From: Bacteroidota bacterium
GTDB taxonomy: Bacteria; Bacteroidota; Bacteroidia; Flavobacteriales; Flavobacteriaceae
NCBI GenBank assembly: GCA_022562895.1
Contig: JADFOK010000019.1
Span: forward strand, 1 to 46,189
Direction of reading: 5' to 3'
Length of the DNA: 46,189 bases
The notes below the pieces were generated by a model. The model made no database searches and was not told the origin of the DNA. It was given only the letters and a program-made list of their open reading frames with translations. Shown one piece after another: positions 33,970 through 43,602 of the stretch. The position numbers were made by a program, and so were the translations under genes. The first letter of the stretch is position 1; each line of letters opens with the position of its first letter.

Positions 33970-34833
33970 TTAAATTCTTGCCAGAATATACTCGGTTAGG
34001 TTTTCGATGACCTGTTCTGGGTTTTTGCTGAATGTGCCATTCACTCTATTGACCAGAATAGCATTTAGTGATATAGCCCGATGCCCAAGTAATTTTGCCA
34101 GGCCATAAATACCTGAGGTCTCCATTTCAAGATTGGCAATTCTCATTCCATTATACCTAAATGAAGCTAATTTTTTAATTAATCCTGGATCCTCAATAGG
34201 CAAACGTATTTTACGACCTTGGGGTCCGTAGAATCCTACATTAGTTGCTGTACATCCCAGAATCATTTCCGGAGAAGAAAATAATTTTAATAAGGTGGCA
34301 TCTGCCGAAACTACATAGGGTGATGATTTTCTTGATGACCAATTTGTATGGGCTATAAATGCATCTGAAAAAGTCTCATCTAAAAATGAAGTGTCTTTAT
34401 AAAAATGAAGTAAATTATCAAAACCTATAGCTCTTTCACATAGTAATAAACTGCCAACGGGAATATCTTCTTGTATAGCACCCGAAGTACCTAAGCGGAT
34501 AATAGTTAATGAAGTCAGGTTCTTTTTTATGGTTCGGGTTTCAAAATCTATATTTACCAAAGCGTCCAGCTCATTGAAAACAATATCGATATTGTCTGTC
34601 CCAATTCCAGTTGAAATAACGGTTATGCTCTTTCCTTTGTAAGTACCTGTTTGAGTTTTAAATTCTCTTTTTTGAGTTGAAAACTCTATGGTATCAAAAT
34701 GAGTTGTTACTTTTTCAACTCTATCCTGATCACCAACAAATAAAATGGTATCTGAAATATTTTCGGGCAATAAATTAAGATGATAAATACTACCATCCGG
34801 ATTCAAAATTAATTCCGATTCTTTTATTCCCAT
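33970..34833 (-). CDS. Nucleoside phosphorylase (PNP/UDP family 1)
   Basis: The 287-residue protein has the phosphorylase-1 fold: LFVGDQDRVEKVTTHFD near the start (GDxxR phosphate site), VISTGIGTDNIDIVFNEL, IRLGTSGAIQEDIPVGS, and NLEMETSGIYGLAKLLGHRA with the nucleoside-binding MET block. This most resembles uridine phosphorylases, which cleave nucleosides to base plus (deoxy)ribose-1-phosphate for salvage. Base preference cannot be settled by eye. It is 7 bp downstream of the SUI1 gene on the same strand, in a run with the dioxygenase gene. Confidence 0.9.
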   Translation of the reverse strand: MGIKESELILNPDGSIYHLNLLPENISDTILFVGDQDRVEKVTTHFDTIEFSTQKREFKTQTGTYKGKSITVISTGIGTDNIDIVFNELDALVNIDFETRTIKKNLTSLTIIRLGTSGAIQEDIPVGSLLLCERAIGFDNLLHFYKDTSFLDETFSDAFIAHTNWSSRKSSPYVVSADATLLKLFSSPEMILGCTATNVGFYGPQGRKIRLPIEDPGLIKKLASFRYNGMRIANLEMETSGIYGLAKLLGHRAISLNAILVNRVNGTFSKNPEQVIENLTEYILARI

Positions 34834-34840
34834 AGTTTGG

Positions 34841-35167
34841 TTATCCTCCTACACGTTTTACACTAAATCCTTTCATTTTAAGGAATTCCATAATCTTATC
34901 TCTATAATCCCCCTGAATAATAATTTGCTCATTTTTAAAACTTCCGCCAACACCCAACATTTTTTTTAACTCTTTTGCTAATTGTTTAAAATCTGAAGTT
35001 GCTCCGGTATACCCTTCAATAATAGTGGTGGGTTTTCCTTTTCGCTTTTCGTATTTGCAGATCAACGGATCATCTTGTAACCAAATAGAAGATTTTTCTT
35101 TTTTATCGGGTTGCTCTGAAGGGATGTGTTCCGGAAATAAGTTTTTAAGCTGATCTTGTAAATCCAT
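34841..35167 (-). CDS. SUI1/eIF1-like translation factor (YciH family)
   Basis: The 108-residue protein has a polar N-terminal tail and then the SUI1 domain: KYEKRKGKPTTIIEGYTG, FKQLAKELKKMLGVGGSFKN, IIIQGDYRDKIMEFLKMKGF. Bacterial members resemble eukaryotic eIF1 and are thought to influence start-site selection, but their role is not settled. The start codon overlaps the stop of the dioxygenase gene by one base (TAATG), indicating translational coupling. Confidence 0.92.
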   Translation of the reverse strand: MDLQDQLKNLFPEHIPSEQPDKKEKSSIWLQDDPLICKYEKRKGKPTTIIEGYTGATSDFKQLAKELKKMLGVGGSFKNEQIIIQGDYRDKIMEFLKMKGFSVKRVGG

Positions 35168-36117
35168 TATTTTTTCAATAATCCGATTTCAACCAATCGC
35201 TGTTGCAAAAATTCTCCCGATGTTATATCATCATATCCTTTAGGATGATCTTCATCAATACATTCTTCCAGGCAGTTTAATTTCATTTCGCTGCGGGGAT
35301 GCATAAAAAAGGGAATAGAATAACGAGGTGTGCCCCATTGTTCCTTTGGTGGATTTATAACTCTGTGAATGGTAGAACGCAATTTATTATTGGTATGTCT
35401 TTCCAACATATCGCCTACATTAACTACAAGTTCTCCTTCTTCAGGGATGGCATCAAGCCAAACCCCATCATTGCGCAATACCTGTAATCCTCCGGCTGAA
35501 GCTCCCATTAATAAGGTAATAAGGTTTATATCCCCGTGAGCTCCGGCACGAACCGCACCTTTGGGTTCTGTAGTGATTGGTGGGTAATGTATTGGACGTA
35601 AAATGCTATTACCATTAGATGCCCAATAATCAAAATATTTTTCATCCAAACCAATATATAAGGATAAAGCACGCAACATATAAATTCCCGTTTTTTCAAG
35701 CATACGATAGGCTTCCATACCTGTTTCATTAAATAAGGGTTGTTCTTCAACCATTACATTTTCGGGATATTCTTCTATCAGGTTAGCATCTTCGCTGGGT
35801 TCTTGTCCAAAATGCCAAAACTCTTTTAAATCACCTTCTTTTTTACCTTTTGCGTGTTCTTTACCAAACGAAATATATCCTCTTTGTCCCCCTAATTCTT
35901 TACTTTCGTATTTACTTTTTATCTCTAAAGGAAGGGCGAAAAACCCTTTAATTTCTGAATAAAGAGAATCCATTAAATCATTACTTAAAAAATGATTTTT
36001 AACCGAAACAAATCCTATATCTTCATAGGCAGTTCCAATTTCATCGACGAACCTTTGTTTTCGTTCTGGATCTTCTGAAAGAAAATCTGCTAGATCAACA
36101 CTGGGTATATTAGTCAT
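35167..36117 (-). CDS. Isopenicillin-N-synthase-like 2-oxoglutarate/Fe(II) dioxygenase
   Basis: The 316-residue protein is a DIOX_N plus 2OG-FeII oxygenase. The iron site is visible as HGDINLITLLMG (His near 192 and Asp two residues on) and the distal His in HRVINPP (about 254), followed by RYSIPFF, which carries the Arg that would bind 2-oxoglutarate or substrate. Such proteins are spread through bacteria and most have unknown substrates, so a beta-lactam role should not be inferred. I use ATG 36117 (MTNIPSVDLADF) rather than a TTG two codons upstream. It heads a coupled set with the SUI1 and nucleoside phosphorylase genes. Confidence 0.9.
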   Translation of the reverse strand: MTNIPSVDLADFLSEDPERKQRFVDEIGTAYEDIGFVSVKNHFLSNDLMDSLYSEIKGFFALPLEIKSKYESKELGGQRGYISFGKEHAKGKKEGDLKEFWHFGQEPSEDANLIEEYPENVMVEEQPLFNETGMEAYRMLEKTGIYMLRALSLYIGLDEKYFDYWASNGNSILRPIHYPPITTEPKGAVRAGAHGDINLITLLMGASAGGLQVLRNDGVWLDAIPEEGELVVNVGDMLERHTNNKLRSTIHRVINPPKEQWGTPRYSIPFFMHPRSEMKLNCLEECIDEDHPKGYDDITSGEFLQQRLVEIGLLKK

Positions 36118-36192
36118 TACCAAATAAGTTTATTACTACAAATATACCAAATTCATTGATGATTTGGAATGATAAAAAATGAAAAGAAATAC

Positions 36193-36222
36193 TTTGATAC
36201 ACTAGGTTTTTTTCTACTTTTG
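36193..36222 (+). promoter_or_regulatory. Promoter of the fused E1 gene
   Basis: TTTG (36193-36196) lies 18 bp before TACTTTTG (36215-36222), an exact -7 consensus with spacing slightly under the usual 19-21 bp. Transcription would begin near 36229, about 13 nt before the ATG at 36242. Confidence 0.6.
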
Positions 36223-36241
36223 AATCTATTAAATAAATTCC

Positions 36242-38248
36242 ATGAAGTCCAAACCGGAATCCAAAATACATTTTGATTACGATCGAAGCCAGTTAGACAA
36301 TGACACACTGATAATCTTGTTCAAAGCGATGTTAAAACCACGTCTGATCGAAGAGAAAATGCTTATTCTGCTTCGGCAGGGAAAAATATCTAAATGGTTT
36401 AGTGCAATAGGGCAGGAAGCAATATCAGCAGGGATTATTTCGGTTTTGGATAAAGATGAATATATTTTACCAATGCATCGTAATTTGGGTGTTTTCACGG
36501 GTCGTGATATCCCATTACATAGATTGTTTTCACAATGGCAAGGCAAGGCCGGCGGATTTACAAAAGGAAGAGATCGCAGCTTTCATTTTGGAACACAAGA
36601 ATTTAATATCATTGGAATGATTTCGCATTTGGGCCCCCAATTTGGTCTTGCAGACGGAATTGCTTTGGGAAACAAATTAAAAGGCAATAATCAGGTTTGT
36701 GTTGTTTTTACCGGAGAAGGGGGAACCAGCGAAGGAGATATTCATGAAGCACTTAATGTAGCTTCTGTTTGGAAATTACCGGTGCTGTTTTGTATTGAAA
36801 ACAATGGCTACGGACTATCAACACCCACAAACGAACAATATAATTGTGAGCATCTGACCGATCGCGCCAAAGGATACGGAATGGAAGCCCATAACATTGA
36901 TGGCAACAATATTTTAGAGGTGTATACCAGGGTAAAAGAAATTGTTGAGGGTATTCGTGAAAATCCACATCCTGTTATGATAGAATTTAAGACCTTTAGG
37001 GTTCGTGGTCATGAAGAGGCGAGTGGTACTAAATACATATCCAAAGAGCTATTAAAAGAATGGGATTTAAAAGATCCTATTGAAAATTATGCAGCTTTTT
37101 TACGAAATGAGAATATATTATCTGAAAAACAAGAAGTTCAGATTAAAGAAAAAATAGTTCTTGAGATCAATGAAAATATGGACATTGCTTTTGCTGAACC
37201 AGAAATTGATTCTACTGAAAGTGAAGAGTTAGATGATGTATTTCAAAAGTATATATATCAAGAAGTTACACCAAACAATACTACGGAACATATTCGTTTA
37301 GTTGATGCGATTTCTGAAGGACTCAGGCAATCTATGATCCGTCATAAAAACCTAATACTTATGGGGCAGGATATTGCCGAATACGGAGGTGTTTTTAAAA
37401 TCACCGAAGGATTTTTAGAGGAATTTGGAAAAGAACGGGTTCGGAACACTCCAATATGCGAATCTGCTATCGTAGCTGCAGCAATGGGCCTATCAATAAA
37501 CGGTTACAAAACTGTTATGGAAATGCAGTTTGGAGATTTTGTAACTTCGGGATTTAATCCCATTATTAATTTACTGGCTAAATCACATTATCGCTGGAAT
37601 CAAAAAGCAGATGTGGTTATTCGTATGCCCTGTGGCGCAGGAGTAGGGGCAGGACCGTTTCATAGTCAGACCAATGAAGCCTGGTTTACACATACACCCG
37701 GACTAAAAGTAGTGTATCCTGCATTTCCATACGATGCCAAAGGCTTATTGGCAACATCGATCGAAGATCCAAATCCGGTGCTGTTTTTTGAACATAAAGA
37801 CTTATACCGTAGTATTCGACAAGATGTCCCCACAGACTATTATACCTTACCATTAGGAAAAGCATCTTTATTACAAGAGGGAAATGATATAACTATTATT
37901 ACTTATGGTGCAGGGGTACATTGGGCCCTAAAAACCCTTGAGGATATTCCGGATGTAGCAGTAGATTTAATTGATTTACGAACGCTTTCACCTCTGGATA
38001 CTGAATCTATTTTTAATTCTGTGAAAAAGACCGGAAAAGTGATTATACTGCAAGAAGACTCCATGTTTGGAGGGATAGCTTCAGATATTTCTGCTATGAT
38101 CATGGAGGAATGTTTCAAATATTTGGATGCCCCTGTAAAACGTATTGCCAGTATGGAGACTCCTGTCCCTTTCGCTGCAAATCTGGAAGCACATTACCTT
38201 CCGAAGAAAAAATTCAAACAGGCACTATTGGATCTTAAAGCATATTAG
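36242..38248 (+). CDS. Branched-chain/2-oxoacid dehydrogenase E1, fused alpha and beta subunits
   Basis: E1 decarboxylates a 2-oxoacid with thiamine diphosphate and passes the acyl group to lipoyl-E2. The 668-residue protein joins the alpha subunit (about 1-330) to the beta subunit (about 345-668). The alpha part has the TPP motif GEGGTSEGD (about 158) ending in [10 protein letters not shown], and the phospho-loop-like YISKELL. The beta part has [53 protein letters not shown] and [11 protein letters not shown]. This fused form is usual in Bacteroidetes and best fits the branched-chain enzyme. The E2 and E3 genes are not nearby. Confidence 0.93.
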   Translation: MKSKPESKIHFDYDRSQLDNDTLIILFKAMLKPRLIEEKMLILLRQGKISKWFSAIGQEAISAGIISVLDKDEYILPMHRNLGVFTGRDIPLHRLFSQWQGKAGGFTKGRDRSFHFGTQEFNIIGMISHLGPQFGLADGIALGNKLKGNNQVCVVFTGEGGTSEGDIHEALNVASVWKLPVLFCIENNGYGLSTPTNEQYNCEHLTDRAKGYGMEAHNIDGNNILEVYTRVKEIVEGIRENPHPVMIEFKTFRVRGHEEASGTKYISKELLKEWDLKDPIENYAAFLRNENILSEKQEVQIKEKIVLEINENMDIAFAEPEIDSTESEELDDVFQKYIYQEVTPNNTTEHIRLVDAISEGLRQSMIRHKNLILMGQDIAEYGGVFKITEGFLEEFGKERVRNTPICESAIVAAAMGLSINGYKTVMEMQFGDFVTSGFNPIINLLAKSHYRWNQKADVVIRMPCGAGVGAGPFHSQTNEAWFTHTPGLKVVYPAFPYDAKGLLATSIEDPNPVLFFEHKDLYRSIRQDVPTDYYTLPLGKASLLQEGNDITIITYGAGVHWALKTLEDIPDVAVDLIDLRTLSPLDTESIFNSVKKTGKVIILQEDSMFGGIASDISAMIMEECFKYLDAPVKRIASMETPVPFAANLEAHYLPKKKFKQALLDLKAY

Positions 38249-38291
38249 TAATCACTTTATCTTTTTGGTATACTTACAATGAATCAATAAA

Positions 38292-38299
38292 TAGTTTTG
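38292..38299 (+). promoter_or_regulatory. Possible -7 element of the lipocalin gene
   Basis: TAGTTTTG matches the -7 consensus exactly, 36 bp before the ATG. A TTTG at 38264-38267 is 24 bp upstream, longer than the usual spacing, so the upstream half is doubtful. Confidence 0.45.
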
Positions 38300-38335
38300 T
38301 ACCTTAGTGTAGTATTAACTATTTAACCCCTCATT

Positions 38336-38815
38336 ATGAAAAAACTAACACTCTTACTGGTTTTGGCAACTATTGTTCTTTCCTGTGGTACACCAAAGAC
38401 CGTCAGGGAATCAAAAAAAGTCATCAAAGGATACTGGAACCTAGATAACATTACCTATAGCGAAGAAGGTAATTTTTTAATAACTATTTTTGGTGACACA
38501 TCCAAAGAATGTTTCGAGGGAACTTCCTGGCGATTTATACCTAATAATAACACAGGAATTTATACCGTAAACAATACAGATTGCCCCACCGGGGATCGGA
38601 ATTTTATATTCATCATTCAGGAAGTGGATCAATCTACCGGATTGTATGACTTCCTGCTAAAACCTACCAATGCTAAGAATAAATCTGATACCAACAGAGG
38701 ATTCAGATTGCATTTGGTCAAGCTTACAGATTCAAAAATGCGGTGGGAACAAACGGTCTCCCTGGAAGGAAAACCTTTTACCATTGGAATGAATTTCTCA
38801 AAAAATAACGAATAA
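38336..38815 (+). CDS. Lipocalin-like lipoprotein
   Basis: The 159-residue protein has a lipobox (LVLATIVLSCGTPK) and then KKVIKGYWNLDNITYSEEG, the opening strand pattern of short bacterial lipocalin-like domains, with a conserved Trp (GYW). The later blocks CFEGTSWRFIPNNNTGIYT and FRLHLVKLTDSKMRWEQTV fit the remaining barrel strands. It is likely anchored to a membrane facing the periplasm and may bind a small hydrophobic ligand. It is 10 bp upstream of the OmpA gene and probably co-transcribed. Confidence 0.8.
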   Translation: MKKLTLLLVLATIVLSCGTPKTVRESKKVIKGYWNLDNITYSEEGNFLITIFGDTSKECFEGTSWRFIPNNNTGIYTVNNTDCPTGDRNFIFIIQEVDQSTGLYDFLLKPTNAKNKSDTNRGFRLHLVKLTDSKMRWEQTVSLEGKPFTIGMNFSKNNE

Positions 38816-38825
38816 AAAAATAATT

Positions 38826-39533
38826 ATGAAAACTGTATTAAAAAAATTATCAATGCTTGCTTTTGCGCTGCTTATCGTTTCGAGTCTGAGTAATTGTGAA
38901 GCCACAAAAAATGCAAATAACAAACAAAAAGGTGCTGTAATTGGAGCTGCCGGCGGTGCCATTTTAGGTGCTATTATTGGGAACAATGTTGGTAAAGGTG
39001 GTAATGGAGCACTGGGAGCTGTTATTGGGGGTGTTGTTGGTGGAACTGCTGGTGTACTTATTGGAGCTAAAATGGACAAGCAAGCTCAAAAGATTGAAGA
39101 GGAAATTCCCGGTGCTACGGTAGAACGTGTAGATGATGGTATTATCATCACTTTCGATGAAAATAGTGGTGTGTATTTTGAAACCAACAAATACAATATC
39201 AATGATCCTTCTAAAGAAACGCTGAATAAATTAGCCGGTATATTTGTCGAGTATGCAGATACCAAGGTATTGGTCGTCGGACATACTGATAGTGTCGGTG
39301 CTGATGAATACAATATGACGCTTTCAAAGAACAGAACCTATGCGGTAACCAATTATTTTATTCATAACAGAGGTTTGAGTTCTTTGCGTTTTACCACCAA
39401 TTGGTTTGGAGAGCAACAACCCATGCACGATAATGGTACAGCAGAGGGCCGTGCTAAAAATCGCAGGGTGAATATTGTTATACTTCCGAATGATAAGATG
39501 AAAGCAGACGCTAAGAAAGAAGCAGGGAATTAA
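38826..39533 (+). CDS. OmpA-family lipoprotein with glycine zipper
   Basis: The 235-residue protein begins with a lipoprotein signal (ALLIVSSLSNCEATKN). A glycine-zipper region follows (about 36-82: GAVIGAAGGAILGAIIGNN, then GALGAVIGGVVGGTAGVLIG), and then a C-terminal OmpA domain (about 105-225) with the peptidoglycan-binding VGHTDSVGADEYN and GRAKNRRVNI. It should tether the outer membrane to peptidoglycan, much as YiaD-like proteins do. A terminator hairpin lies 19 bp after the stop and ends the lipocalin/OmpA transcript. Confidence 0.93.
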   Translation: MKTVLKKLSMLAFALLIVSSLSNCEATKNANNKQKGAVIGAAGGAILGAIIGNNVGKGGNGALGAVIGGVVGGTAGVLIGAKMDKQAQKIEEEIPGATVERVDDGIIITFDENSGVYFETNKYNINDPSKETLNKLAGIFVEYADTKVLVVGHTDSVGADEYNMTLSKNRTYAVTNYFIHNRGLSSLRFTTNWFGEQQPMHDNGTAEGRAKNRRVNIVILPNDKMKADAKKEAGN

Positions 39534-39552
39534 TAAAATATTATTATTTTCA

Positions 39553-39589
39553 AATCCCGTTCACTTGAAATTAAGAACGGGATTTTTTT
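39553..39589 (+). terminator. Intrinsic terminator after the OmpA gene
   Basis: A 10-bp stem (AATCCCGTTC at 39553-39562 with GAACGGGATT at 39575-39584, 12-nt loop) is followed by a seven-T run (39583-39589). This is a standard plus-strand terminator ending the lipocalin/OmpA unit. Confidence 0.88.
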
Positions 39590-39609
39590 AATCCCGATAG
39601 TTTTTATAC

Positions 39610-40833
39610 GTGTTTACCATACCACTCCCTAAAATACAGCCCAACACAATAGCAGTAAAATTAAGTGCCGCAGGTGAGCGTAGTGTGAGAAAAGGGCATC
39701 CCTGGGTGTTTTCAGATAGTATAATAAAAATTAATAAAGAAGGACAATCAGGTGACTTGGCTATTGTTTTTAGCCATAATAAGAATCAAGTGATTGGCGT
39801 AGGGCTATTCGATCCTAATTCCCCCATTCGAATTAAAATGTTGGCAAGTGGAGGAGGAGTCATTATAAATTCCGAATTCTTTTCAGAAAAAATCAACCAA
39901 GCATATTCACTTCGTGTACCGCTGCTGAAAACAAATACCAACAGTTACCGGCTCATACATGGAGAAAATGATGGATTCCCTGGTTTAATAGCCGATGTAT
40001 ATGCTCGAGTACTGGTAATAAAATTATATTCAGAAATTTGGTTTCCATATTTAGAACTTTTTATAAATCATTTAATTAAGGTAAGTGATTGTGAATGTGT
40101 TGTACTGCGATTAAACAGAAAATTACAGCGTCGGAAAGAATATTACGGGCTTACTGAAGGACAAGTTTTATATGGGGATCTGGAAAATGAAGTTGTGCAG
40201 TTTATAGAGCATGGCGTACATTTTTCTGCGAATGTTATCAAGGGTCATAAAACGGGATATTTTTTAGACCATAGACACAACCGAAAACATGTAGGAGAGC
40301 TTTCAGATGGAAAAACTGTGTTAGATCTGTTTTCATATGTCGGGGGTTTCTCGATACACGCTTTAGTGAATGGAGCCAAAAAGGTGACCAGTGTGGATAT
40401 AAGCAAACAAGCATTGAAAATTGCCCTGGCAAATGGAAACCTTAATTCATTTCCGGGAAAACATATTACGATTACGGGAGACGCATTTGAGATTATGCAG
40501 AAATTTATTTCAGAAAAAACAACATTCGAATTGGTTATTATCGATCCACCCTCGTTTGCTAAAAACAAAAAAGACATTGAAATGGCCAAGAAGAAATACA
40601 CGTTGTTAGCCGAATTGGGTGTAAAGCTTACTGATAAAAAGGGCCTGCTAGTCCTGGCATCTTGCTCATCCCGTGTAACCGCTTCAGAATTTTTTGCGTT
40701 AAACGAAAGTGTTTTAAACGCACAATCCAGAACCTATAGAATTGCTTTAACTACCCAGCATGACATGGATCATCCCATAAATTTTGAAGAAGGTGCATAT
40801 TTAAAAACAGGATATTACTTTTTTTCAAAATAA
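39610..40833 (+). CDS. Class I SAM-dependent rRNA methyltransferase (RlmI-like)
   Basis: The 407-residue protein joins an N-terminal PUA-like RNA-binding part (VRKGHPWVFSDSI) and an EEHxxFxVN-type middle segment (FIEHGVHFSANVIKGHKTGY, FLDHRHNR) to a C-terminal methyltransferase with VLDLFSYVGGFSIHA (SAM site) and the catalytic IIDPPSFAKNK. E. coli RlmI makes m5C1962 in 23S rRNA; the target here is inferred. The start is GTG 39610, since no ATG precedes the conserved IAVKLSAAGERSVRKG. It lies just after the OmpA terminator. Confidence 0.88.
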   Translation: MFTIPLPKIQPNTIAVKLSAAGERSVRKGHPWVFSDSIIKINKEGQSGDLAIVFSHNKNQVIGVGLFDPNSPIRIKMLASGGGVIINSEFFSEKINQAYSLRVPLLKTNTNSYRLIHGENDGFPGLIADVYARVLVIKLYSEIWFPYLELFINHLIKVSDCECVVLRLNRKLQRRKEYYGLTEGQVLYGDLENEVVQFIEHGVHFSANVIKGHKTGYFLDHRHNRKHVGELSDGKTVLDLFSYVGGFSIHALVNGAKKVTSVDISKQALKIALANGNLNSFPGKHITITGDAFEIMQKFISEKTTFELVIIDPPSFAKNKKDIEMAKKKYTLLAELGVKLTDKKGLLVLASCSSRVTASEFFALNESVLNAQSRTYRIALTTQHDMDHPINFEEGAYLKTGYYFFSK

Positions 40834-40973
40834 TTTACTACTTTTAAATGCTTGAAAAACAAGTTGTAAGAATTCTCCTTATAAATAAATTTTTGGAAGA
40901 AAACTAATAATAATAATATTCTAATTTGTATATTGTATTTAGCTTAATTCCTTCAAAATAAAAAAGATACTAC

Positions 40974-43088
40974 ATGAAGATATACGATGATAAACACATA
41001 AAAAATGTGGCCTTCGTAGGGGCTCACAATAGTGGTAAAACCACCTTGGCCGAGACCATGTTATTTGAAGCCGGCATGCTCAACAGACGTGGTACGGTGG
41101 AACAAAAAAATACAGTAGCCGATCACCACGAAATAGAACACGAGAGACAGACTTCAGTCTTTGCAACGCCACTTCATACAGAGTGGCGTAATTATAAGAT
41201 AAATATTATAGACACCCCGGGATTGGATGATTTTATTGGTGAGATTATTTCATCAATTAGGGTTGCCGATACAGTTGTTACTGTATTGAACGGGCAACAC
41301 GGTGTTGAAGTAGGGACTGAAATTATTTGGGATTATATAGACAAGTACCAAAAGCCAACACTTTTTGTGGTGAATCAGATAGATCATCCCAATTCAAATT
41401 TTGATGAAAGTTTTAAAAGTATAAAAAACCTGGTTGGCAATAGTGCGGTTCAAGTTCAATATCCACTTATAATAGATGGAGCTCAATGTATTTTGGATGT
41501 CTTAAAAATGAAAGTTTATAAGTTTTCTCCGGAAGGAGGGAAGCCGGAAAAATTAGAGATCCCGGAAGATCAAAAGGAATTAGCAGATATTCTTCATAAC
41601 GAACTGGTTGAAAAAGCGGCCGAAAATGATGAAGTTTTACTTGAATTGTTTTTTGAAAAAGGAACGCTGAATGAAGACGAGATGAGACAGGGTATAAAAG
41701 CAGGAATGCTTAACCATGAATTGTTTCCTGTTTTCTGTGTATCGGCTTTAAAAGATATGGGTAGTGGTAGACTCATGGGCTTTATCGATAATGTAGCACC
41801 TGCTGCAGCCGATATAAAATCCGAACAAACCGTGGAAGGGGATACCCTGGATAGAAGCGCGAACGCACCAACCTCAATATTTATTTTCAAAACTGTATAT
41901 CAGCCTAACCTGGGACAGTTGACTTTCTTTAAAGTGAAATCGGGTGAATTAAAGCAAAACGATAAGTTGATAAACTCCAGAAATGATGAAACCGAAAATT
42001 TTAACCAATTATTCATTATGGATGGTAAAAAGAGAGAACCGGTTACAAAATTAACAGTAGGAGATATTGGTGCTACGCTAAAACTTAAGTACACCAATAC
42101 CAATGACACCCTCCATACCCCCGGGAAAACTATTACCATAAAACCCATACAATATCCCGAGCCAAGAATTAGAAAATCGGTGAATGCGGTCGATAAGAAC
42201 GATGAGGAAAAATTAAGTGACGCACTTAAAAGAATTCATAGCCAGGATCCAACGGTAGTTGTAGAATATTCGTCCGAACTAAAACAATTAATCATTGGCT
42301 GTCAAGGGGAATTGCATCTGGCAACTATTAGTTGGACATTAAAAAACATATATGAAGTCGAAGCTTCTTTTGAGAAGCCTAAAATTGCGTATAGAGAAAC
42401 CATACAGCGATCGACCTCTGCAAGTTACAGGCATAAAAAACAGTCGGGCGGAGCAGGGCAATTTGCACAGGTACATATGAAAATAGAGCCCTGGCATGAA
42501 GGAATTGCAGATCCCGAAGGATTTAATATAAGAGGAAAAGAAGAAGTAGATTTGCCCTGGGGCGGAAAACTTATTTTCTATAATTGCATTGTGGGAGGGG
42601 TGATAGATCTACGTTATTTACCTTCTATTATGAAAGGAGTTTTAGAAGTTATGGAAGACGGTCCATTAACCAAATCGTATGTAAGAGACGTACGAGTGAT
42701 GGTTTATGATGGAAAAATGCACTCGGTAGATTCTAATGATATTTCTTTTAAAATCGCCGGAGCCCATGCCTTCAAAGAGGCCTTTTTAAATTCGAAACCA
42801 AAATTATTAGAACCCGTACAAGAGCTGGTGGTAAGAGTCCCTGAAGAAATGGTGGGGAATGTTATGACCGACCTACAATCCAGGCGAACCATAATTCAAG
42901 GAATAGAAAGTAATGACCACTATCAGATATTAAAATGTACTACACCGGCAGCAGAATTGTACGGTTATTCCACCGATTTACGCTCGTTAACAAAGGGAAG
43001 AGCTACTTTTAGTTCGGTGTTCTCATCGTTTGAGCCGGTACCTAATAATATACAAGAAAAATTAATTAAAGAAAATTCAACTAATTAA
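40974..43088 (+). CDS. Elongation factor G-like GTPase (EF-G paralogue)
   Basis: The 704-residue protein has EF-G domain order: GTPase with P-loop GAHNSGKTT (16-24) and DTPGLDD (about 80); domain II (SIFIFKTVYQPNLGQLTFFK); domain III (about 400); and domains IV-V with HKKQSGGAGQFAQVHMKI, GGVIDLRYLPSIMKGV and SRRTIIQGIE. It differs from canonical FusA: switch I reads HERQTSVF instead of ERGITI, and the guanine motif is NQID instead of NKxD. It is therefore a paralogue of the EF-G2 kind, whose role is unclear. The next gene starts 13 bp downstream. Confidence 0.9.
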   Translation: MKIYDDKHIKNVAFVGAHNSGKTTLAETMLFEAGMLNRRGTVEQKNTVADHHEIEHERQTSVFATPLHTEWRNYKINIIDTPGLDDFIGEIISSIRVADTVVTVLNGQHGVEVGTEIIWDYIDKYQKPTLFVVNQIDHPNSNFDESFKSIKNLVGNSAVQVQYPLIIDGAQCILDVLKMKVYKFSPEGGKPEKLEIPEDQKELADILHNELVEKAAENDEVLLELFFEKGTLNEDEMRQGIKAGMLNHELFPVFCVSALKDMGSGRLMGFIDNVAPAAADIKSEQTVEGDTLDRSANAPTSIFIFKTVYQPNLGQLTFFKVKSGELKQNDKLINSRNDETENFNQLFIMDGKKREPVTKLTVGDIGATLKLKYTNTNDTLHTPGKTITIKPIQYPEPRIRKSVNAVDKNDEEKLSDALKRIHSQDPTVVVEYSSELKQLIIGCQGELHLATISWTLKNIYEVEASFEKPKIAYRETIQRSTSASYRHKKQSGGAGQFAQVHMKIEPWHEGIADPEGFNIRGKEEVDLPWGGKLIFYNCIVGGVIDLRYLPSIMKGVLEVMEDGPLTKSYVRDVRVMVYDGKMHSVDSNDISFKIAGAHAFKEAFLNSKPKLLEPVQELVVRVPEEMVGNVMTDLQSRRTIIQGIESNDHYQILKCTTPAAELYGYSTDLRSLTKGRATFSSVFSSFEPVPNNIQEKLIKENSTN

Positions 43089-43101
43089 AAACAAATGACA
43101 T

Positions 43102-43482
43102 ATGCAGACAAAAGTATTGTATTTAAGTGATTTAAAGTTTAATTTAGAAACCTGGAGAAGAGAATTGAAGTTCCATTATAATGAAATGGATACGTTTCAA
43201 GAGAAGCTGGAAGAAGTAGCAAGCAGAGAATCTGGCATGAAAGCCTTAACACCCTTAGAGGGTTTCCAAAACCGGATCATGATTGAAAAAGATGTGATCT
43301 CTAAACTTTCACATCGATGCAAAGCCAAGATGAGGAATATTGCGATGGCAGATTATAATGAAAGTATTGACGGAAGACTACAAGATGAACAAAGTACCTT
43401 ACGAGGCGATATGAAAACCTATATTAAACTACATTACGAGCTTAAGGAAGAAATGATGGATTATTTCTTAAAATGGCTTTAG
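43102..43482 (+). CDS. Coiled-coil protein of unknown function
   Basis: The 126-residue protein is almost entirely helical and charged (LETWRRELKFHYNEMDTFQ, EKLEEVASRESGMKAL, MKTYIKLHYELKEEMMDYF), with two likely coiled coils and no membrane or signal segment. I do not recognise a family. It follows the EF-G-like gene by 13 bp and ends before a terminator, so the two form a two-gene operon; it may be a partner or a stress protein. The link is from position only. Confidence 0.75.
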   Translation: MQTKVLYLSDLKFNLETWRRELKFHYNEMDTFQEKLEEVASRESGMKALTPLEGFQNRIMIEKDVISKLSHRCKAKMRNIAMADYNESIDGRLQDEQSTLRGDMKTYIKLHYELKEEMMDYFLKWL

Positions 43483-43570
43483 TGTTATTTATCCTTAGAT
43501 CTATGTATTCCCAGATAATAAGATCAAACAGGAATTAATACATTATATAATAACTAACCAAATTAATAAG

Positions 43571-43602
43571 CCACACCTTATAATAGAATAGGGTGTGGTT
43601 TT
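43571..43602 (+). terminator. Intrinsic terminator of the EF-G-like operon
   Basis: A 7-bp GC-rich stem (CCACACC 43571-43577 with GGTGTGG 43592-43598) is followed by TTTTCTTT. It lies about 90 bp after the coiled-coil gene and is the first terminator on that strand. Confidence 0.72.

Noticed and set aside
35167..36117. Beta-lactam biosynthesis role for the isopenicillin-N-synthase-like gene
   Set aside because: The fold is widespread in bacteria without antibiotic synthesis, and no other pathway genes are near.
40848..40906. 19-codon frame before the EF-G-like gene (possible leader peptide)
   Set aside because: The only promoter-like site directly abuts its ATG, leaving no leader. No hairpins typical of attenuation.
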